This document shows positions 51,247-59,727 of a stretch of DNA of 64,000 nucleotides, in pieces. Origin of the DNA: Thermoplasmata archaeon (GTDB lineage Archaea; Thermoplasmatota; Thermoplasmata; Lutacidiplasmatales; UBA184); assembly GCA_028864975.1 (NCBI GenBank), contig JAGWLG010000006.1, positions 62,001-126,000 of the forward strand, written 5' to 3'. The notes under the pieces were generated by a model. It was given only the letters and a program-made list of their open reading frames with translations. It was not told the DNA's origin and did not search any database. Made by a program: the position numbers and the translations under genes. Every line of letters starts with the position of its first letter. Position 1 is the first letter of the stretch.

Positions 51247-51692
51247 GGGACCCGGACCTTGGCCTCGGTGAGCGAGACCCACTCGAGGCGGTCGAACGTC
51301 TGGGCGTGGTCCCGGATCGGACCTTCAGGCAGCCCGGCGTGGGGGCTCCGCATCAGATAGTAGAAGACGATCTTGAACACGTTCAGGTCCTTCGACGGGT
51401 CGTAGAAGCGGTAGGTGATCTCTCCCAGCTCTTCGATGATCTCCACGCCTTGGAGCGCGGTCTCCTCCCGAACTTCCCGAAGCGCGCAGACCGAGAGCGA
51501 CTCCCCGGCGTCGACGTGACCCTTGGGGAGGCACCAGCGGTCCTCCCCTTCCTCGTGCAACAGCAGGATGCACGGTTCGCTCGGGTGCTGGACCACGCCC
51601 CCCGCGGCGATCTCCGCCACGATCGGCCGGTCGGGTCGGTAGTCCCGGTTCCGCTTCCCGGACTCCGCCACATCCCCCACGGGACGTCGCAT
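51189..51692 (-). CDS. Nudix hydrolase, Ap4A/diphosphoinositol-phosphatase-like
   Basis: A 167-residue Nudix enzyme. The box runs KGHVDAGESLSVCALREV then REETAL (~59-82). CILLLHEEGEDRWCLPKGHV is the typical lead-in of the Ap4A-hydrolase/MutT group, followed by ITYRFYDPSKDLNVFKIVFYYL. ATG at 51692. It converges with the Nudix gene at 50650, but the two proteins are only distantly alike. A role in cleaning up dinucleoside polyphosphates is plausible, not proven. It diverges from the acyl-CoA ligase gene. Confidence 0.85.
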   Translation of the reverse strand: MRRPVGDVAESGKRNRDYRPDRPIVAEIAAGGVVQHPSEPCILLLHEEGEDRWCLPKGHVDAGESLSVCALREVREETALQGVEIIEELGEITYRFYDPSKDLNVFKIVFYYLMRSPHAGLPEGPIRDHAQTFDRLEWVSLTEAKVRVPYPTDLEVLRRAGPRLERP

Positions 51693-51743
51693 CGACGGAG
51701 GAAGATAATCCTGCTGAGGGTCTTCGGTCGTCGCGCGACGACA

Positions 51744-51752
51744 GGTATATCG
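51744..51752. promoter_or_regulatory. TATA element between Nudix and acyl-CoA ligase genes
   Basis: GGTATATCG, 25-28 bases before the ATG at 51777; near-symmetric, it can also serve the leftward Nudix gene at 51692. Confidence 0.6.
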
Positions 51753-51776
51753 ACCCGACCTTCTCGGCCCTTCCTC

Positions 51777-53381
51777 ATGCTGGAGGGCTCCGAGGACTAC
51801 CATGACCTCCCATCGCTTCTGCGCGGGAAGGCCCGCAAGAACGGGGAGAAGGTCGCCATTCGGTTCCCCGGCCATGAGCTCAGCTACGCCGACCTCCTCC
51901 GCCAGGCGGAGCGGGCGGCCGGTGGGCTCGCCGAACGGGGCCTCCGTCATGGCGAGAAGATCGCCTTCCTTCTCTACAACGCCCCCGAGTTCCTGACGAC
52001 GTGGTACGGGGCCAACCTCCTTGGCGCCGTGATGGTCCCGCTCAACACCGCGCTCAAGGGCGAGCTTCTTCGCTACGAGCTCGAGGACTGCGATGCCCGG
52101 TTCTTGCTGGTCGACCGTCGGCTCCACGAGGAGTTCGCCAAGGTCGCCGGCTCGGTCAAGCTGGACCGGGTGATCGTCTTCGACCCCGCGGGCGAGTACG
52201 CCGAGCTACCGGCGGGGACCGAGGCGTTCCCCGACCTCCTCACGGCGCGAGGGGTCCCCTCAGAGGCCGTCCCTCCAACACCCGTGGAGCCCGCCTCCAT
52301 CATGTACACCTCAGGGACCACGGGTCCTCCCAAGGGGGTGGTCATCCCCCACGAAAAGTACCTCTCGACCGCCAAGGCGATCTCCGGCCGCAGCGACCTC
52401 AACCCCTCGAGCGTCCTCTTCAGCGAGCTCCCGCTCTTCCATTGCAATGCCCAGGAGATGACGATGCACACGGCGCTGCTCAACGACCTGACGGCAGCCT
52501 ATGCGGAATGGTTCAAGGCGTCGAACTACTGGGAGGTCGCGCGAGAGCTCCACGCGACGCACGTGAGCCTGCTCATTGCGATGATCAACATCCTCTACAA
52601 GCAGCCGGAGAAACCCTCCGATCGGGAGCACGGGGTCCGGGTCGCCCTGACCGCGGGAACCTCGAAGGACATCTGGCCCCTTTTCGAGCAGCGCTTCGGG
52701 CTCCGGGTGATCGAGCTCTACGGGATGACCGAGTGCGGCTGCACGACCATCATGAACCCTCCGGACCACGTTCGCGTGGGGTCCGTCGGGCTCCCCCTGG
52801 ACTTCGTCGAGGCGGAAGTGGTCGACGAGAACGATCGGCCGGTTCCTCCTCGGACCAAGGGCGAGCTGCTGGTGCGTCCAAAGCGGCCGTTCACGATGAT
52901 GCTCGAGTACTACAAGAAGCCCGAGAAGACGGTCGAGGCCTGGCGGAACCTTTGGTTCCACACCGGTGACTTCGTCTGGAAGGACGAGGACGGCTACTTC
53001 TACTTCGTAGAGCGGAAGAAGGACGTCATTCGTCGTCGCGGCGAGAACATCGCGCCCTACGACGTCGAGAAGGCCCTCAACACCCATCCCGCGGTCTTCG
53101 AGAGCGTCGTGGTCGGGGTGCCCTCTCCTTTGGGCGAGGAGGACGTCAAGGCCTACGTCCTGTTGAAGCCCGGGGCGAACGTGGACCCTGCGGAGCTCTT
53201 CCGGCACACGGCGGCCGCCCTGCCCTTCTTCATGGTCCCGCAGTTCATCGAGTTCGTCGACGAGATTCCCAAGACGGCGAACCAGAAGGCCCAGAGGTAC
53301 CTGCTTCGCTCGCATCCCCACGGGCCACGCAACTACGACCGCGACAAGCTCGGGGTCCAGGTCGCCCGCCCTGCCCGGTGA
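51777..53381 (+). CDS. AMP-forming acyl-CoA synthetase (CaiC-like)
   Basis: A 534-residue member of the ANL superfamily. It activates a carboxylate with ATP to an acyl-adenylate and then makes the CoA thioester. Motifs: MYTSGTTGPPKGVVIPH (A3, ~180), ELYGMTECGCTT (A5), LWFHTGDFVWKDEDGYFYFVERKKDVIRRRGENI (A7-A8 region) and the catalytic Lys near the C-terminus in PKTANQKAQRY. The sequence resembles the crotonobetaine/carnitine-CoA ligase branch, but substrate specificity is open. Leaderless start at ATG 51777. The PIN-domain gene starts four bases after its stop. Confidence 0.9.
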   Translation: MLEGSEDYHDLPSLLRGKARKNGEKVAIRFPGHELSYADLLRQAERAAGGLAERGLRHGEKIAFLLYNAPEFLTTWYGANLLGAVMVPLNTALKGELLRYELEDCDARFLLVDRRLHEEFAKVAGSVKLDRVIVFDPAGEYAELPAGTEAFPDLLTARGVPSEAVPPTPVEPASIMYTSGTTGPPKGVVIPHEKYLSTAKAISGRSDLNPSSVLFSELPLFHCNAQEMTMHTALLNDLTAAYAEWFKASNYWEVARELHATHVSLLIAMINILYKQPEKPSDREHGVRVALTAGTSKDIWPLFEQRFGLRVIELYGMTECGCTTIMNPPDHVRVGSVGLPLDFVEAEVVDENDRPVPPRTKGELLVRPKRPFTMMLEYYKKPEKTVEAWRNLWFHTGDFVWKDEDGYFYFVERKKDVIRRRGENIAPYDVEKALNTHPAVFESVVVGVPSPLGEEDVKAYVLLKPGANVDPAELFRHTAAALPFFMVPQFIEFVDEIPKTANQKAQRYLLRSHPHGPRNYDRDKLGVQVARPAR

Positions 53382-53384
53382 ACG

Positions 53385-53843
53385 GTGAGGGGGGACGTGG
53401 TCACCGGCTTCCCCCCTCCTTCCGCGCCGAGGGGTCCCCCCCGGGTGCTCCTCGACACGAACGCGCTCTTCCTACCGTTCACGCGGGGCTTCCCGTTGGA
53501 GCGGGAGATCTTCCGTTTGATGGAGGGCGCACGGATCGAAGTGCCCCAGAGCGTGCTCGGAGAGCTCGACCGCCTCGTCGGCCGGGGTCGCGCCCAAGCG
53601 AGGGCGGCCCGCGCCTATGCCGAGAGGTTTCCCGTCGTGCTGACCGACCTGAAGGGAGACGCCGCCCTGGAGACCCTAGCGAGGGACCTCGGCGCGGTGA
53701 TCGTGACGGCCGATCGAGAGCTTCGCCGCCGCCTTTACGCGAAGGGGATGAAGGTCCTCTTCCCCCGGGGGGAGAAGCACCTCGCCTTCGCCCAAGGACC
53801 GCGTCCGAAGAGAACAGGACGGGCGGGGCTCAGTCCACGCTGA
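53385..53843 (+). CDS. PIN-domain ribonuclease-like protein
   Basis: A 152-residue PIN-fold protein. Conserved acids: Asp in RVLLDTNALFLPF (~23), Glu in SVLGELDRLVGRG (~59), Asp in VIVTADRELRRRL (~109). This arrangement matches archaeal Fcf1/VapC-related PIN nucleases, which cut RNA. A short N-terminal lead and a basic tail are extra. GTG at 53385 lies four bases after the ligase stop. No VapB-type antitoxin precedes it, so a stand-alone RNA-processing role is more likely than a toxin role. It converges with the GAP1-like gene and overlaps it by 14 bases. Confidence 0.8.
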   Translation: MRGDVVTGFPPPSAPRGPPRVLLDTNALFLPFTRGFPLEREIFRLMEGARIEVPQSVLGELDRLVGRGRAQARAARAYAERFPVVLTDLKGDAALETLARDLGAVIVTADRELRRRLYAKGMKVLFPRGEKHLAFAQGPRPKRTGRAGLSPR

Positions 53844-54690
53844 AACAGCGTTCCAACGTCGAGTAGAGGAGGGCCTGACCTCCAGGACGCGGCAAGGCCG
53901 GCCGGTCCAGCCCCGAGTCCAGGAGGGTCCACGTGTTGTCCGCGCGGACCCCCCGTGGGGAGATCACGAACTGGAAGTGGTCGAGGGCGCTCGCCGTGGG
54001 AGCATCGCTCATCGACACAAACCAGGGCAGGCCGCAGGAGAGGTTCAGCGCCGCGAGCAAGAGGCGCAAGGCCCGGATACGTTGTTCGGAGGTGCTGTTG
54101 CGCATGAGCAGCAGGGTCCGGCCCGTAGGGTTCGTCAGGAGGCGGGTCACCAAGGTCTCCGCGGCCGCCAACGTGAGACAGCGACGGAGGCCTTGGGTCA
54201 GGGATCCCAGACCCACGGAGGACGAGAGCGGGACCGACAGGGCATCGATGTCGCCCACGGCGTTGGGCTGCTTCGTGTCGAAGTCCCGGATCGCCTGTTC
54301 GAGCCGCTCCATCGTCAGGGTTCCATTCTTGAGCGAGGCGAGGGGGGCGATGACCGTGTGGTTCGCGAAAGTTGGCCGGCCCATCTCGTCATCGGGCCCG
54401 CGCCCCACCACGGAAAAGAGGACCTCCTGCAGCGACGGCGCCGGATGGACCATCACCAGGCTCACCTTGCCCTCCTGGAGGCTCTCCCCCCGGATCGGCG
54501 TGTAGAACCCCTGGAGGCGTTCGTCGTAGAAGGAGAGGTTCAGACCGCGCGAGACCGACTTGATGTCGTACCCCTTCCCCGGGGTCACCCCGTAGACCCA
54601 ATGGTCGAGCTTGACCTCGGAGCCCTCCCCGGAGGAAGAAGGCCCGAGAGACCCGGTCGGTGACGCCCCTGCGGAGGGAGGTGTGTCCAT
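53830..54690 (-). CDS. GAP1-like GTPase-associated protein
   Basis: A 286-residue cytosolic protein, co-transcribed with the GTPase upstream (18-base gap). After a disordered lead of about 25 residues it reads LDHWVYGVTPGKGYDIKSVS and, further on, VVGRGPDDEMGRPTFANHTV (~96-115). A Tyr-Gly opening followed by an (x)DxxGRxxxFxxH segment is the pattern I associate with the N-terminal domain of GTPase-associated protein 1 in bacterial GTPase-associated systems. The rest (~130-286) is alpha/beta without known motif. It lacks the large middle and C-terminal domains of bacterial GAP1. Assignment is by eye and needs a profile search. Confidence 0.6.
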   Translation of the reverse strand: MDTPPSAGASPTGSLGPSSSGEGSEVKLDHWVYGVTPGKGYDIKSVSRGLNLSFYDERLQGFYTPIRGESLQEGKVSLVMVHPAPSLQEVLFSVVGRGPDDEMGRPTFANHTVIAPLASLKNGTLTMERLEQAIRDFDTKQPNAVGDIDALSVPLSSSVGLGSLTQGLRRCLTLAAAETLVTRLLTNPTGRTLLLMRNSTSEQRIRALRLLLAALNLSCGLPWFVSMSDAPTASALDHFQFVISPRGVRADNTWTLLDSGLDRPALPRPGGQALLYSTLERCFSVD

Positions 54691-54708
54691 GGCGCCTCTT
54701 CGAGGACC

Positions 54709-55710
54709 TCAAACGGCCCGAAGCTGGTCGCGCTCGTTCACGGAATCCGGGACCTTGTGCGCGATGTCGCGGAAGTGCTCGATGAACGCGACGTACTCGT
54801 CGTAGGAGTAGTCCGGTTCGGCCGCTCCCAAGGCGCTGGCATCCTTCACCACGATCTGGGAGCGACCGACGGGGGTCATCCCTCCCTCCGCGGTCTGGGT
54901 CTTGATCCAACTGAAGAAGTACGCGGCCTGGTCGAAGCTGACCCCGGCGACCTTCCCTCCCCGAAGCTGCGCCAGGGTCTGGGGGAGGAAGACCCGGAGG
55001 ATCGCTTCGGCGTAGTCCCGGCGTGCCTTCTCCTTATCGGCCGGCGGGATCCCTTTGTGGAGCCCGAGCTTCGCCATCACGTCGTCGGAGAGCTGGTCGT
55101 GCTTGGTGAGCACGATCGCGGGATAGATGAGCGGGAGGCCCTCGGCGAGCCCCTGGGTCTTCAACCGCTGGTATTCTTGCACCTTGTAGGTCTGGAAGTT
55201 CACGGCGAGCTTCGCGACCTCCGTGTCGTACCGGAGCATCTGCTTGTACTGGGGGGAGTCGTGCTGGAGCGTCATCTTGCTGCAATCGACCAGGATGACC
55301 ACGACCATGCTCTTCAGCAGCTGCTGGATGATCGGACTGGAAGCGACACCGCTCTCGATGAACTCCTGGACATCTTCTCCTGAGACGTCGTAGGCCCCGA
55401 ACTGGAGCACGGAGAACGGGTTCAACCACTTCGTCGGGGGGACCCAGCGCGGGAGCTTCCCCATCACGGTGCGCCGGTAGCCGAAAAGGAACTCGACCTG
55501 CGTGATCTCATCCTTGAGGGTCGCGCTCGGGAACTGGCCCGAGGCCATCCCCTCGTAGATCGAGCTCATGAACTTGAGCGAGGAGGGCGGCGCATGGAAT
55601 CGGAAGGTGTCCACCACCTGCGTCCCATACCTCACCTGGGCCGCGTAGAGCAATCCCAAGAACGTCGTCTTCCCCGAAGCACGGTCGCCTAGGATGGCCG
55701 CCGGACACAT
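54709..55710 (-). CDS. GTPase, double-GTPase-system type (active copy)
   Basis: A 333-residue P-loop GTPase. G1 GDRASGKTT (8-16), G3 YDVSGED with Asp108 and Gly111, strand VVVILVDCS (~136-144), G4 TKHD (202-205). The first 60 residues match the divergent gene at 55818 closely (LLYAAQVRYG/LLYSSLVRYG, DTFRFHAPPSSL/DAFRFHARPESL), and the C-terminal helix also matches, so the two are paralogues. It lacks translation-factor motifs. TATA-like CCATTAAGAC (minus strand, 55733-55742) is 25-30 bases before ATG 55710, so the message is probably leaderless. It is followed by the GAP1-like gene. Confidence 0.8.
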   Translation of the reverse strand: MCPAAILGDRASGKTTFLGLLYAAQVRYGTQVVDTFRFHAPPSSLKFMSSIYEGMASGQFPSATLKDEITQVEFLFGYRRTVMGKLPRWVPPTKWLNPFSVLQFGAYDVSGEDVQEFIESGVASSPIIQQLLKSMVVVILVDCSKMTLQHDSPQYKQMLRYDTEVAKLAVNFQTYKVQEYQRLKTQGLAEGLPLIYPAIVLTKHDQLSDDVMAKLGLHKGIPPADKEKARRDYAEAILRVFLPQTLAQLRGGKVAGVSFDQAAYFFSWIKTQTAEGGMTPVGRSQIVVKDASALGAAEPDYSYDEYVAFIEHFRDIAHKVPDSVNERDQLRAV

Positions 55711-55732
55711 GCGGTCGGCGATTCGGGGGTCC

Positions 55733-55742
55733 GTCTTAATGG
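55733..55742 (-). promoter_or_regulatory. TATA element of active GTPase gene
   Basis: Minus strand CCATTAAGAC, 25-30 bases before the ATG at 55710. Confidence 0.5.
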
Positions 55743-55786
55743 TTGGGAGCCTGCGAGCCTACCGAACCTCGCCCGTTCCGCGAGGT

Positions 55787-55797
55787 CCCAAATACGG
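55787..55797 (+). promoter_or_regulatory. TATA element of paralogous GTPase-like gene
   Basis: CCCAAATACGG, about 27 bases before the GTG at 55818; it supports that start over the upstream ATG frame. Confidence 0.5.
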
Positions 55798-55817
55798 GCC
55801 CCGCCTCGGGCCGACGG

Positions 55818-56723
55818 GTGTCCAGCACGATCATCGTCGGGGCCGAAGGCTCCGGTCGGACCTTCTTCTCCGCGCTTCTCTACTCGTCCCTCGTCCGGTA
55901 CGGTGGGGAAGTGGGGGATGCCTTCCGGTTCCACGCTCGCCCCGAGTCCCTCGCCGCGTTGGGGACGCTTTACGAGTCGGTTCGGGCCGGTGAGGCCCCC
56001 CGATGGCCCGACTCGGCCAACGCTCCTCTCGTCCTCGACCTCCAGTTTCCCGGTCACTCGCCCAGGGGGCTCCTCGCCCACCTTCATCGGGACCGCGATG
56101 CGCAGGCCTCCTCGGGCACGGCCCTGCTGCTCGAGCGGTGCTCCACCGATGAGGTCGCCCGCTTCGTCGCCTCGGGAGGGGCGCTCACCTCGCTCGGACA
56201 GGCGCTCCTGGAAGGAGGCGCGCTCGTGGTCCTGCTGGACGGCTCCGGCCTCAAGATCGACCCGGGCACGTCCCAGCCCCTGGCCCACCCGTGGGACCCC
56301 GTGCTGAGCGGTCTTCTTCGAGCCCTCAAGCTCGCCGTACGGGACCACCCGGGAGCCAGCAAGGGTCCGATCACACCCCTGCTGGTGGTGACGAAGTACG
56401 ACCTCGTCCCTGACAAGGTTCGAGCGACCCTGCTGCCGAACGGGGGGACGATGGAGGGCTGGACCGAAGAGTCTCGGGTCGTGGCCGCCAGGGAGCTCCT
56501 TTCCCGATACCTGCCGCAGAGCCGTGCGGAATGGACCTCGGGGATGCCCGCGGGCCTCCAGCTCTCCCCGCCCGTGGCCTTCATCAGCTGGGTGCGGCCC
56601 GATGGAGGTTCCGGGCCCGCGGCCCGGCTGAAAGGTCATGACACGCCGGCGCGGGGATGGGAACCCGACTTCCCCTATTTGGAATACCGCGATCTCATCG
56701 AGCGCCTGCGGCGGCTTGGCTGA
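55818..56723 (+). CDS. GTPase-like paralogue with degenerate nucleotide site
   Basis: A 301-residue paralogue of the GTPase at 54709, transcribed divergently. Its P-loop reads GAEGSGRT (8-15) with Arg in place of the invariant Lys, and the segment aligned with DVSG of the partner reads RCST (107-110), so both the P-loop Lys and the DxxG Asp/Gly are lost. G4 survives (TKYD, 192-195). It probably cannot hydrolyse GTP normally and may be a regulatory pseudo-GTPase partner. GTG at 55818 is chosen from the TATA spacing and because it aligns exactly with the start of the paralogue. It converges with the large membrane protein gene (29-base overlap). Confidence 0.7.
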   Translation: MSSTIIVGAEGSGRTFFSALLYSSLVRYGGEVGDAFRFHARPESLAALGTLYESVRAGEAPRWPDSANAPLVLDLQFPGHSPRGLLAHLHRDRDAQASSGTALLLERCSTDEVARFVASGGALTSLGQALLEGGALVVLLDGSGLKIDPGTSQPLAHPWDPVLSGLLRALKLAVRDHPGASKGPITPLLVVTKYDLVPDKVRATLLPNGGTMEGWTEESRVVAARELLSRYLPQSRAEWTSGMPAGLQLSPPVAFISWVRPDGGSGPAARLKGHDTPARGWEPDFPYLEYRDLIERLRRLG

Positions 56724-59571
56724 CGGGGTCCCCCTGCGCGAGATCCCCCCTCGGTGTCGCACGGTACGAGATGCCGGTCGCAGAACCGGAAAGTGCGACC
56801 TGGCGCTCGACATGCCATGAGGTCAGGTCCCACGGTCCGAGGAACGGCTGCGCGTCCTCTCCGTGTCCCGTCAGCCGGTTCAGCTCGACCTCGAGGTATT
56901 CGCCGTCGGTCTCGATCTCGGGGGTCAACGCTTGTTCGTTCTCGGAGGCCTGGAGCAAGGAGACCAGGAGCATCGGTCCGGAAGGCTTGGTCCATCCCAC
57001 CTTGCGGAAGAGCTCGCGCGCCTCCTTGGCCTTGGGGTCCGTGAGCAGGCCCATGAGGGCGCGGTAGGTGGGGCCGTCCCGCACCTCGGCGGCCGGACGG
57101 CCGAGGCGACCCTGGCCTTTCTTGCTTCGGAGCACCTGCAACCAGGCGTCAGCTGTTGTGAGGTCGGCGCGCGCCCAGACGTCCCCGGCGACGCCCGGGG
57201 CAACGCCGCCACTCGGGCCGACTCCAGGCGCCGTGGCGAAGGAGGACGCGGTACCCACCGCCTGCTGCTCCGCTTCGAGCGCGTAGAAGCCCCCGCCGGA
57301 GTCCTTTCGAATGTGCACGGTGAGCAGAGTATCGGAGGAGGCATCGTGCCAACGCAGGACGACGTACCGGTCGAGGTCCACGTCGTACGCAAAGAGCTCC
57401 CGAAGCGCGGCGGCGACCTTCGGAGCCTCGGAGCCTCGGGAAAGGTCCGACAACCGCTCCAGCGGAACGCCCGAGGCCCCTGCGGGGTGAGACTCCAGGT
57501 CGTCCACGAAGGCTTGGGCGACCTTCGCCCGCGTCCGTCCGGAGGGTGAGCGAGCGCTCATCCACTCCGGTTCGGAGAAGGCGACGTAGATCATCCCTAC
57601 GAAGAAGACGACCACGATGACGTAGGCCGGGACGTAGGTCAGGAGACGCTGGGCGCTGATGGTGGCCGACCAGGTCGCCCCCTGCGCCAGGTCGACCAGA
57701 AAGCGCGCCTCCGTCCCAGCCCAGATCGCGAAGACGGAGAGGTAGAGCAGGGAGGCGGCCCACGTGGTCCGACGCGACCCTCCGAGGTTCCAGGTCGAGA
57801 AGGCGGCCCATCCGAAGAAGATCGTCAGCGACAGGAGCGCGAGGAAGGCGACCACCGCGACTAGGCTGAGCCCTCCCCCGATGACGAACGAGCTTGGGGT
57901 CCCGAAGAGGGACCCGGCGACGAGGTCTGCGACCGCCCGAGAGATCTCCGCGAGACCGAGCACGAAAAGGTAGGAGGCCACACGGACGGTCGGGAGGGCG
58001 AGGACTCGATCCGGTGCGTTCTGCTTCCGGAAGCGAGAGAAGAGCAGCCCCCCCCACTCCGCCAGTGGATACAGGCAGAGCACCAGGGCAGGGGGACCCA
58101 ACACCGCCGCGGGGACCGCAAGGGATTCGAGAGGTGTGAGCAGGTGGCCGTGGAAGGCCGAGTACACGCCCACGAAGGTGATCGACTCGGCGACCACGAA
58201 TGTGGCGAAGAGCACCAAGAGGACTGGGAGCGCGCGGACCAGGGCCCGTGCCGTGAGCGCGGACGTGGCGTTGCCCATCCGAGCCAGCAGGGAGAGCCCC
58301 TCCTCCGCGTCGGAAGAGGGGGCGAAGACGCCGCGGAAGGCGGGACCGACCGTGGCCGAGGGGGACGCGGAGGTCCCCTGGCGGGCTCGCTCGAACCATC
58401 CCTGGGCGATGTCCCGGAGCAGCTTCCTCATCCTTTCGGGGTCTTGGAGGTGCCCACGCAAGATCGGGACCAGCGTGCTGAGGTGCGAGGCCGCGCGCGC
58501 GAGCTGGGGTGCGGGAACGTCCGCGACCTGCTCCTCGAGGGAGCGCCAGGGGACCTCGTTGAGCGTTCGAACGGCATCGATCAAGGGGGTGCCTTCGACG
58601 ATGTCGACCAAGAGCAGGCGACGAACGTCCGGAAGGTCCTCCTGGGCCGCTGTCCGATAGGGAGAGGGAGCGGGGGAAGCCGCTGGGGAGACTACGGGGG
58701 CCACCGAGGGAGGGCGGGCCGCGACCGGGGCCACGGGACGTACGGTGACGACGGGGGCTGGGATCAGGCGGACGGTGGGACCGGAGCCGGTGGTCGTCGG
58801 AGGGCCTCTTGGGGTGCTCCAGCTCGAGGTTGGGGGCGCGGGACCGGGTCCTCCGACAGGACGGACGCCTTGTGGCATGGTCGGCGGAGGGGCCCACGTG
58901 GCGACCGGGGGAGGGACCTGACGGGTCGGGACCGCGAACGGAGGAGGACGACCTCCTGATGGAAGCAACGGAGTGCGCACGTAGGGAGAGGGGCCCATGG
59001 GGGGCGGGGGCTCCGCGGGAGCCCGGTCGGCCCGGGCGGCCCGGCGCGAGACCCATGTGCCGACCCCGATGCCCAGGACCGCCGCGATCATCGCCCCCAA
59101 GAGGAGCAAACTGACGTCCGAAGGAGGGCCAGGAGGAGGTGTCGCCTGGATGACCTGCGACGCGGACGCGTGGGCTAACGCACCATCGCTGGCGTAGAGC
59201 TGGACCACGTAGGTACCAGGAGACGTGTAGTTGTGGTGGGCGACCGTCCCTGTTCCGACCGACCCGTCGCCGAACGCCCAAGAGAACTGGTAGGGGGGGA
59301 CCCCTCCCGAGACCTCCGCCATGAAGGTCTCGTTGAGGGGAGCAGCTCCCTGGAACGAGGAGACGGAGAAGTTCACCACGAACTGGGGTGCGATGGACAC
59401 AGGGCCCTGCAGAGGGATCTCGCTGCGGGTCCCCGCCCAAGGTGCCCGCGAGGGCGCTGCGCCCGGGCTGGCCGAGGGAGCGAACACCGGGAGGGACAGC
59501 AGGGGGATAAGCGCGAGCAGGAGAAGCAGCGAGGCGACTCGAAGCGAGCGCCCCTGCCGACGCCGCACCAT
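56695..59571 (-). CDS. PKD-domain multi-span membrane protein of the GTPase locus
   Basis: A 958-residue protein. N-terminal signal/anchor (~10-30), one external PKD domain (~65-145, FSWAFGDGSVG), membrane helix ~155-175, then a Pro-rich cytosolic linker (~185-300) and a helical segment (~305-440). A bundle of about six to seven membrane helices follows (~470-735: VRALPVLLVLFATFVVAES, AAVLGPPALVLCLYPLA, YVPAYVIVVVFFVGMIYVA), then a 215-residue cytosolic alpha/beta tail (LERLSDLSRGSEAPK... YVVLRWHDASSDTLLTVHIR). The tail shows no catalytic motif. Neighbouring GTPases and GAP1-like protein suggest it is the membrane arm of the same system. TATA at 59598-59606 fixes the ATG at 59571. Confidence 0.65.
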   Translation of the reverse strand: MVRRRQGRSLRVASLLLLLALIPLLSLPVFAPSASPGAAPSRAPWAGTRSEIPLQGPVSIAPQFVVNFSVSSFQGAAPLNETFMAEVSGGVPPYQFSWAFGDGSVGTGTVAHHNYTSPGTYVVQLYASDGALAHASASQVIQATPPPGPPSDVSLLLLGAMIAAVLGIGVGTWVSRRAARADRAPAEPPPPMGPSPYVRTPLLPSGGRPPPFAVPTRQVPPPVATWAPPPTMPQGVRPVGGPGPAPPTSSWSTPRGPPTTTGSGPTVRLIPAPVVTVRPVAPVAARPPSVAPVVSPAASPAPSPYRTAAQEDLPDVRRLLLVDIVEGTPLIDAVRTLNEVPWRSLEEQVADVPAPQLARAASHLSTLVPILRGHLQDPERMRKLLRDIAQGWFERARQGTSASPSATVGPAFRGVFAPSSDAEEGLSLLARMGNATSALTARALVRALPVLLVLFATFVVAESITFVGVYSAFHGHLLTPLESLAVPAAVLGPPALVLCLYPLAEWGGLLFSRFRKQNAPDRVLALPTVRVASYLFVLGLAEISRAVADLVAGSLFGTPSSFVIGGGLSLVAVVAFLALLSLTIFFGWAAFSTWNLGGSRRTTWAASLLYLSVFAIWAGTEARFLVDLAQGATWSATISAQRLLTYVPAYVIVVVFFVGMIYVAFSEPEWMSARSPSGRTRAKVAQAFVDDLESHPAGASGVPLERLSDLSRGSEAPKVAAALRELFAYDVDLDRYVVLRWHDASSDTLLTVHIRKDSGGGFYALEAEQQAVGTASSFATAPGVGPSGGVAPGVAGDVWARADLTTADAWLQVLRSKKGQGRLGRPAAEVRDGPTYRALMGLLTDPKAKEARELFRKVGWTKPSGPMLLVSLLQASENEQALTPEIETDGEYLEVELNRLTGHGEDAQPFLGPWDLTSWHVERQVALSGSATGISYRATPRGDLAQGDPVSQAAAGAR

Positions 59572-59597
59572 CGTTCTCCGAGACAGAGAAGCTGCCT

Positions 59598-59606
59598 GAT
59601 AATACC
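59598..59606 (-). promoter_or_regulatory. TATA element of the PKD membrane protein gene
   Basis: Minus strand GGTATTATC, about 30 bases before the ATG at 59571. Confidence 0.5.
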
Positions 59607-59727
59607 GGCTTGAACCGGAAGGAACCCGGGGCAGGTCGGGTTCCACGAAGACGCAGCTTGGTCCCCCACCAAGCCTATATCGGGAACCCTTGTCGGCCCC
59701 TCCCGGCGAGGGCGACCGCGGAGGCCC

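Noticed and set aside
53385..53843. VapBC toxin-antitoxin pair
   Set aside because: The PIN protein has no small antitoxin gene before it; it follows an acyl-CoA ligase directly.
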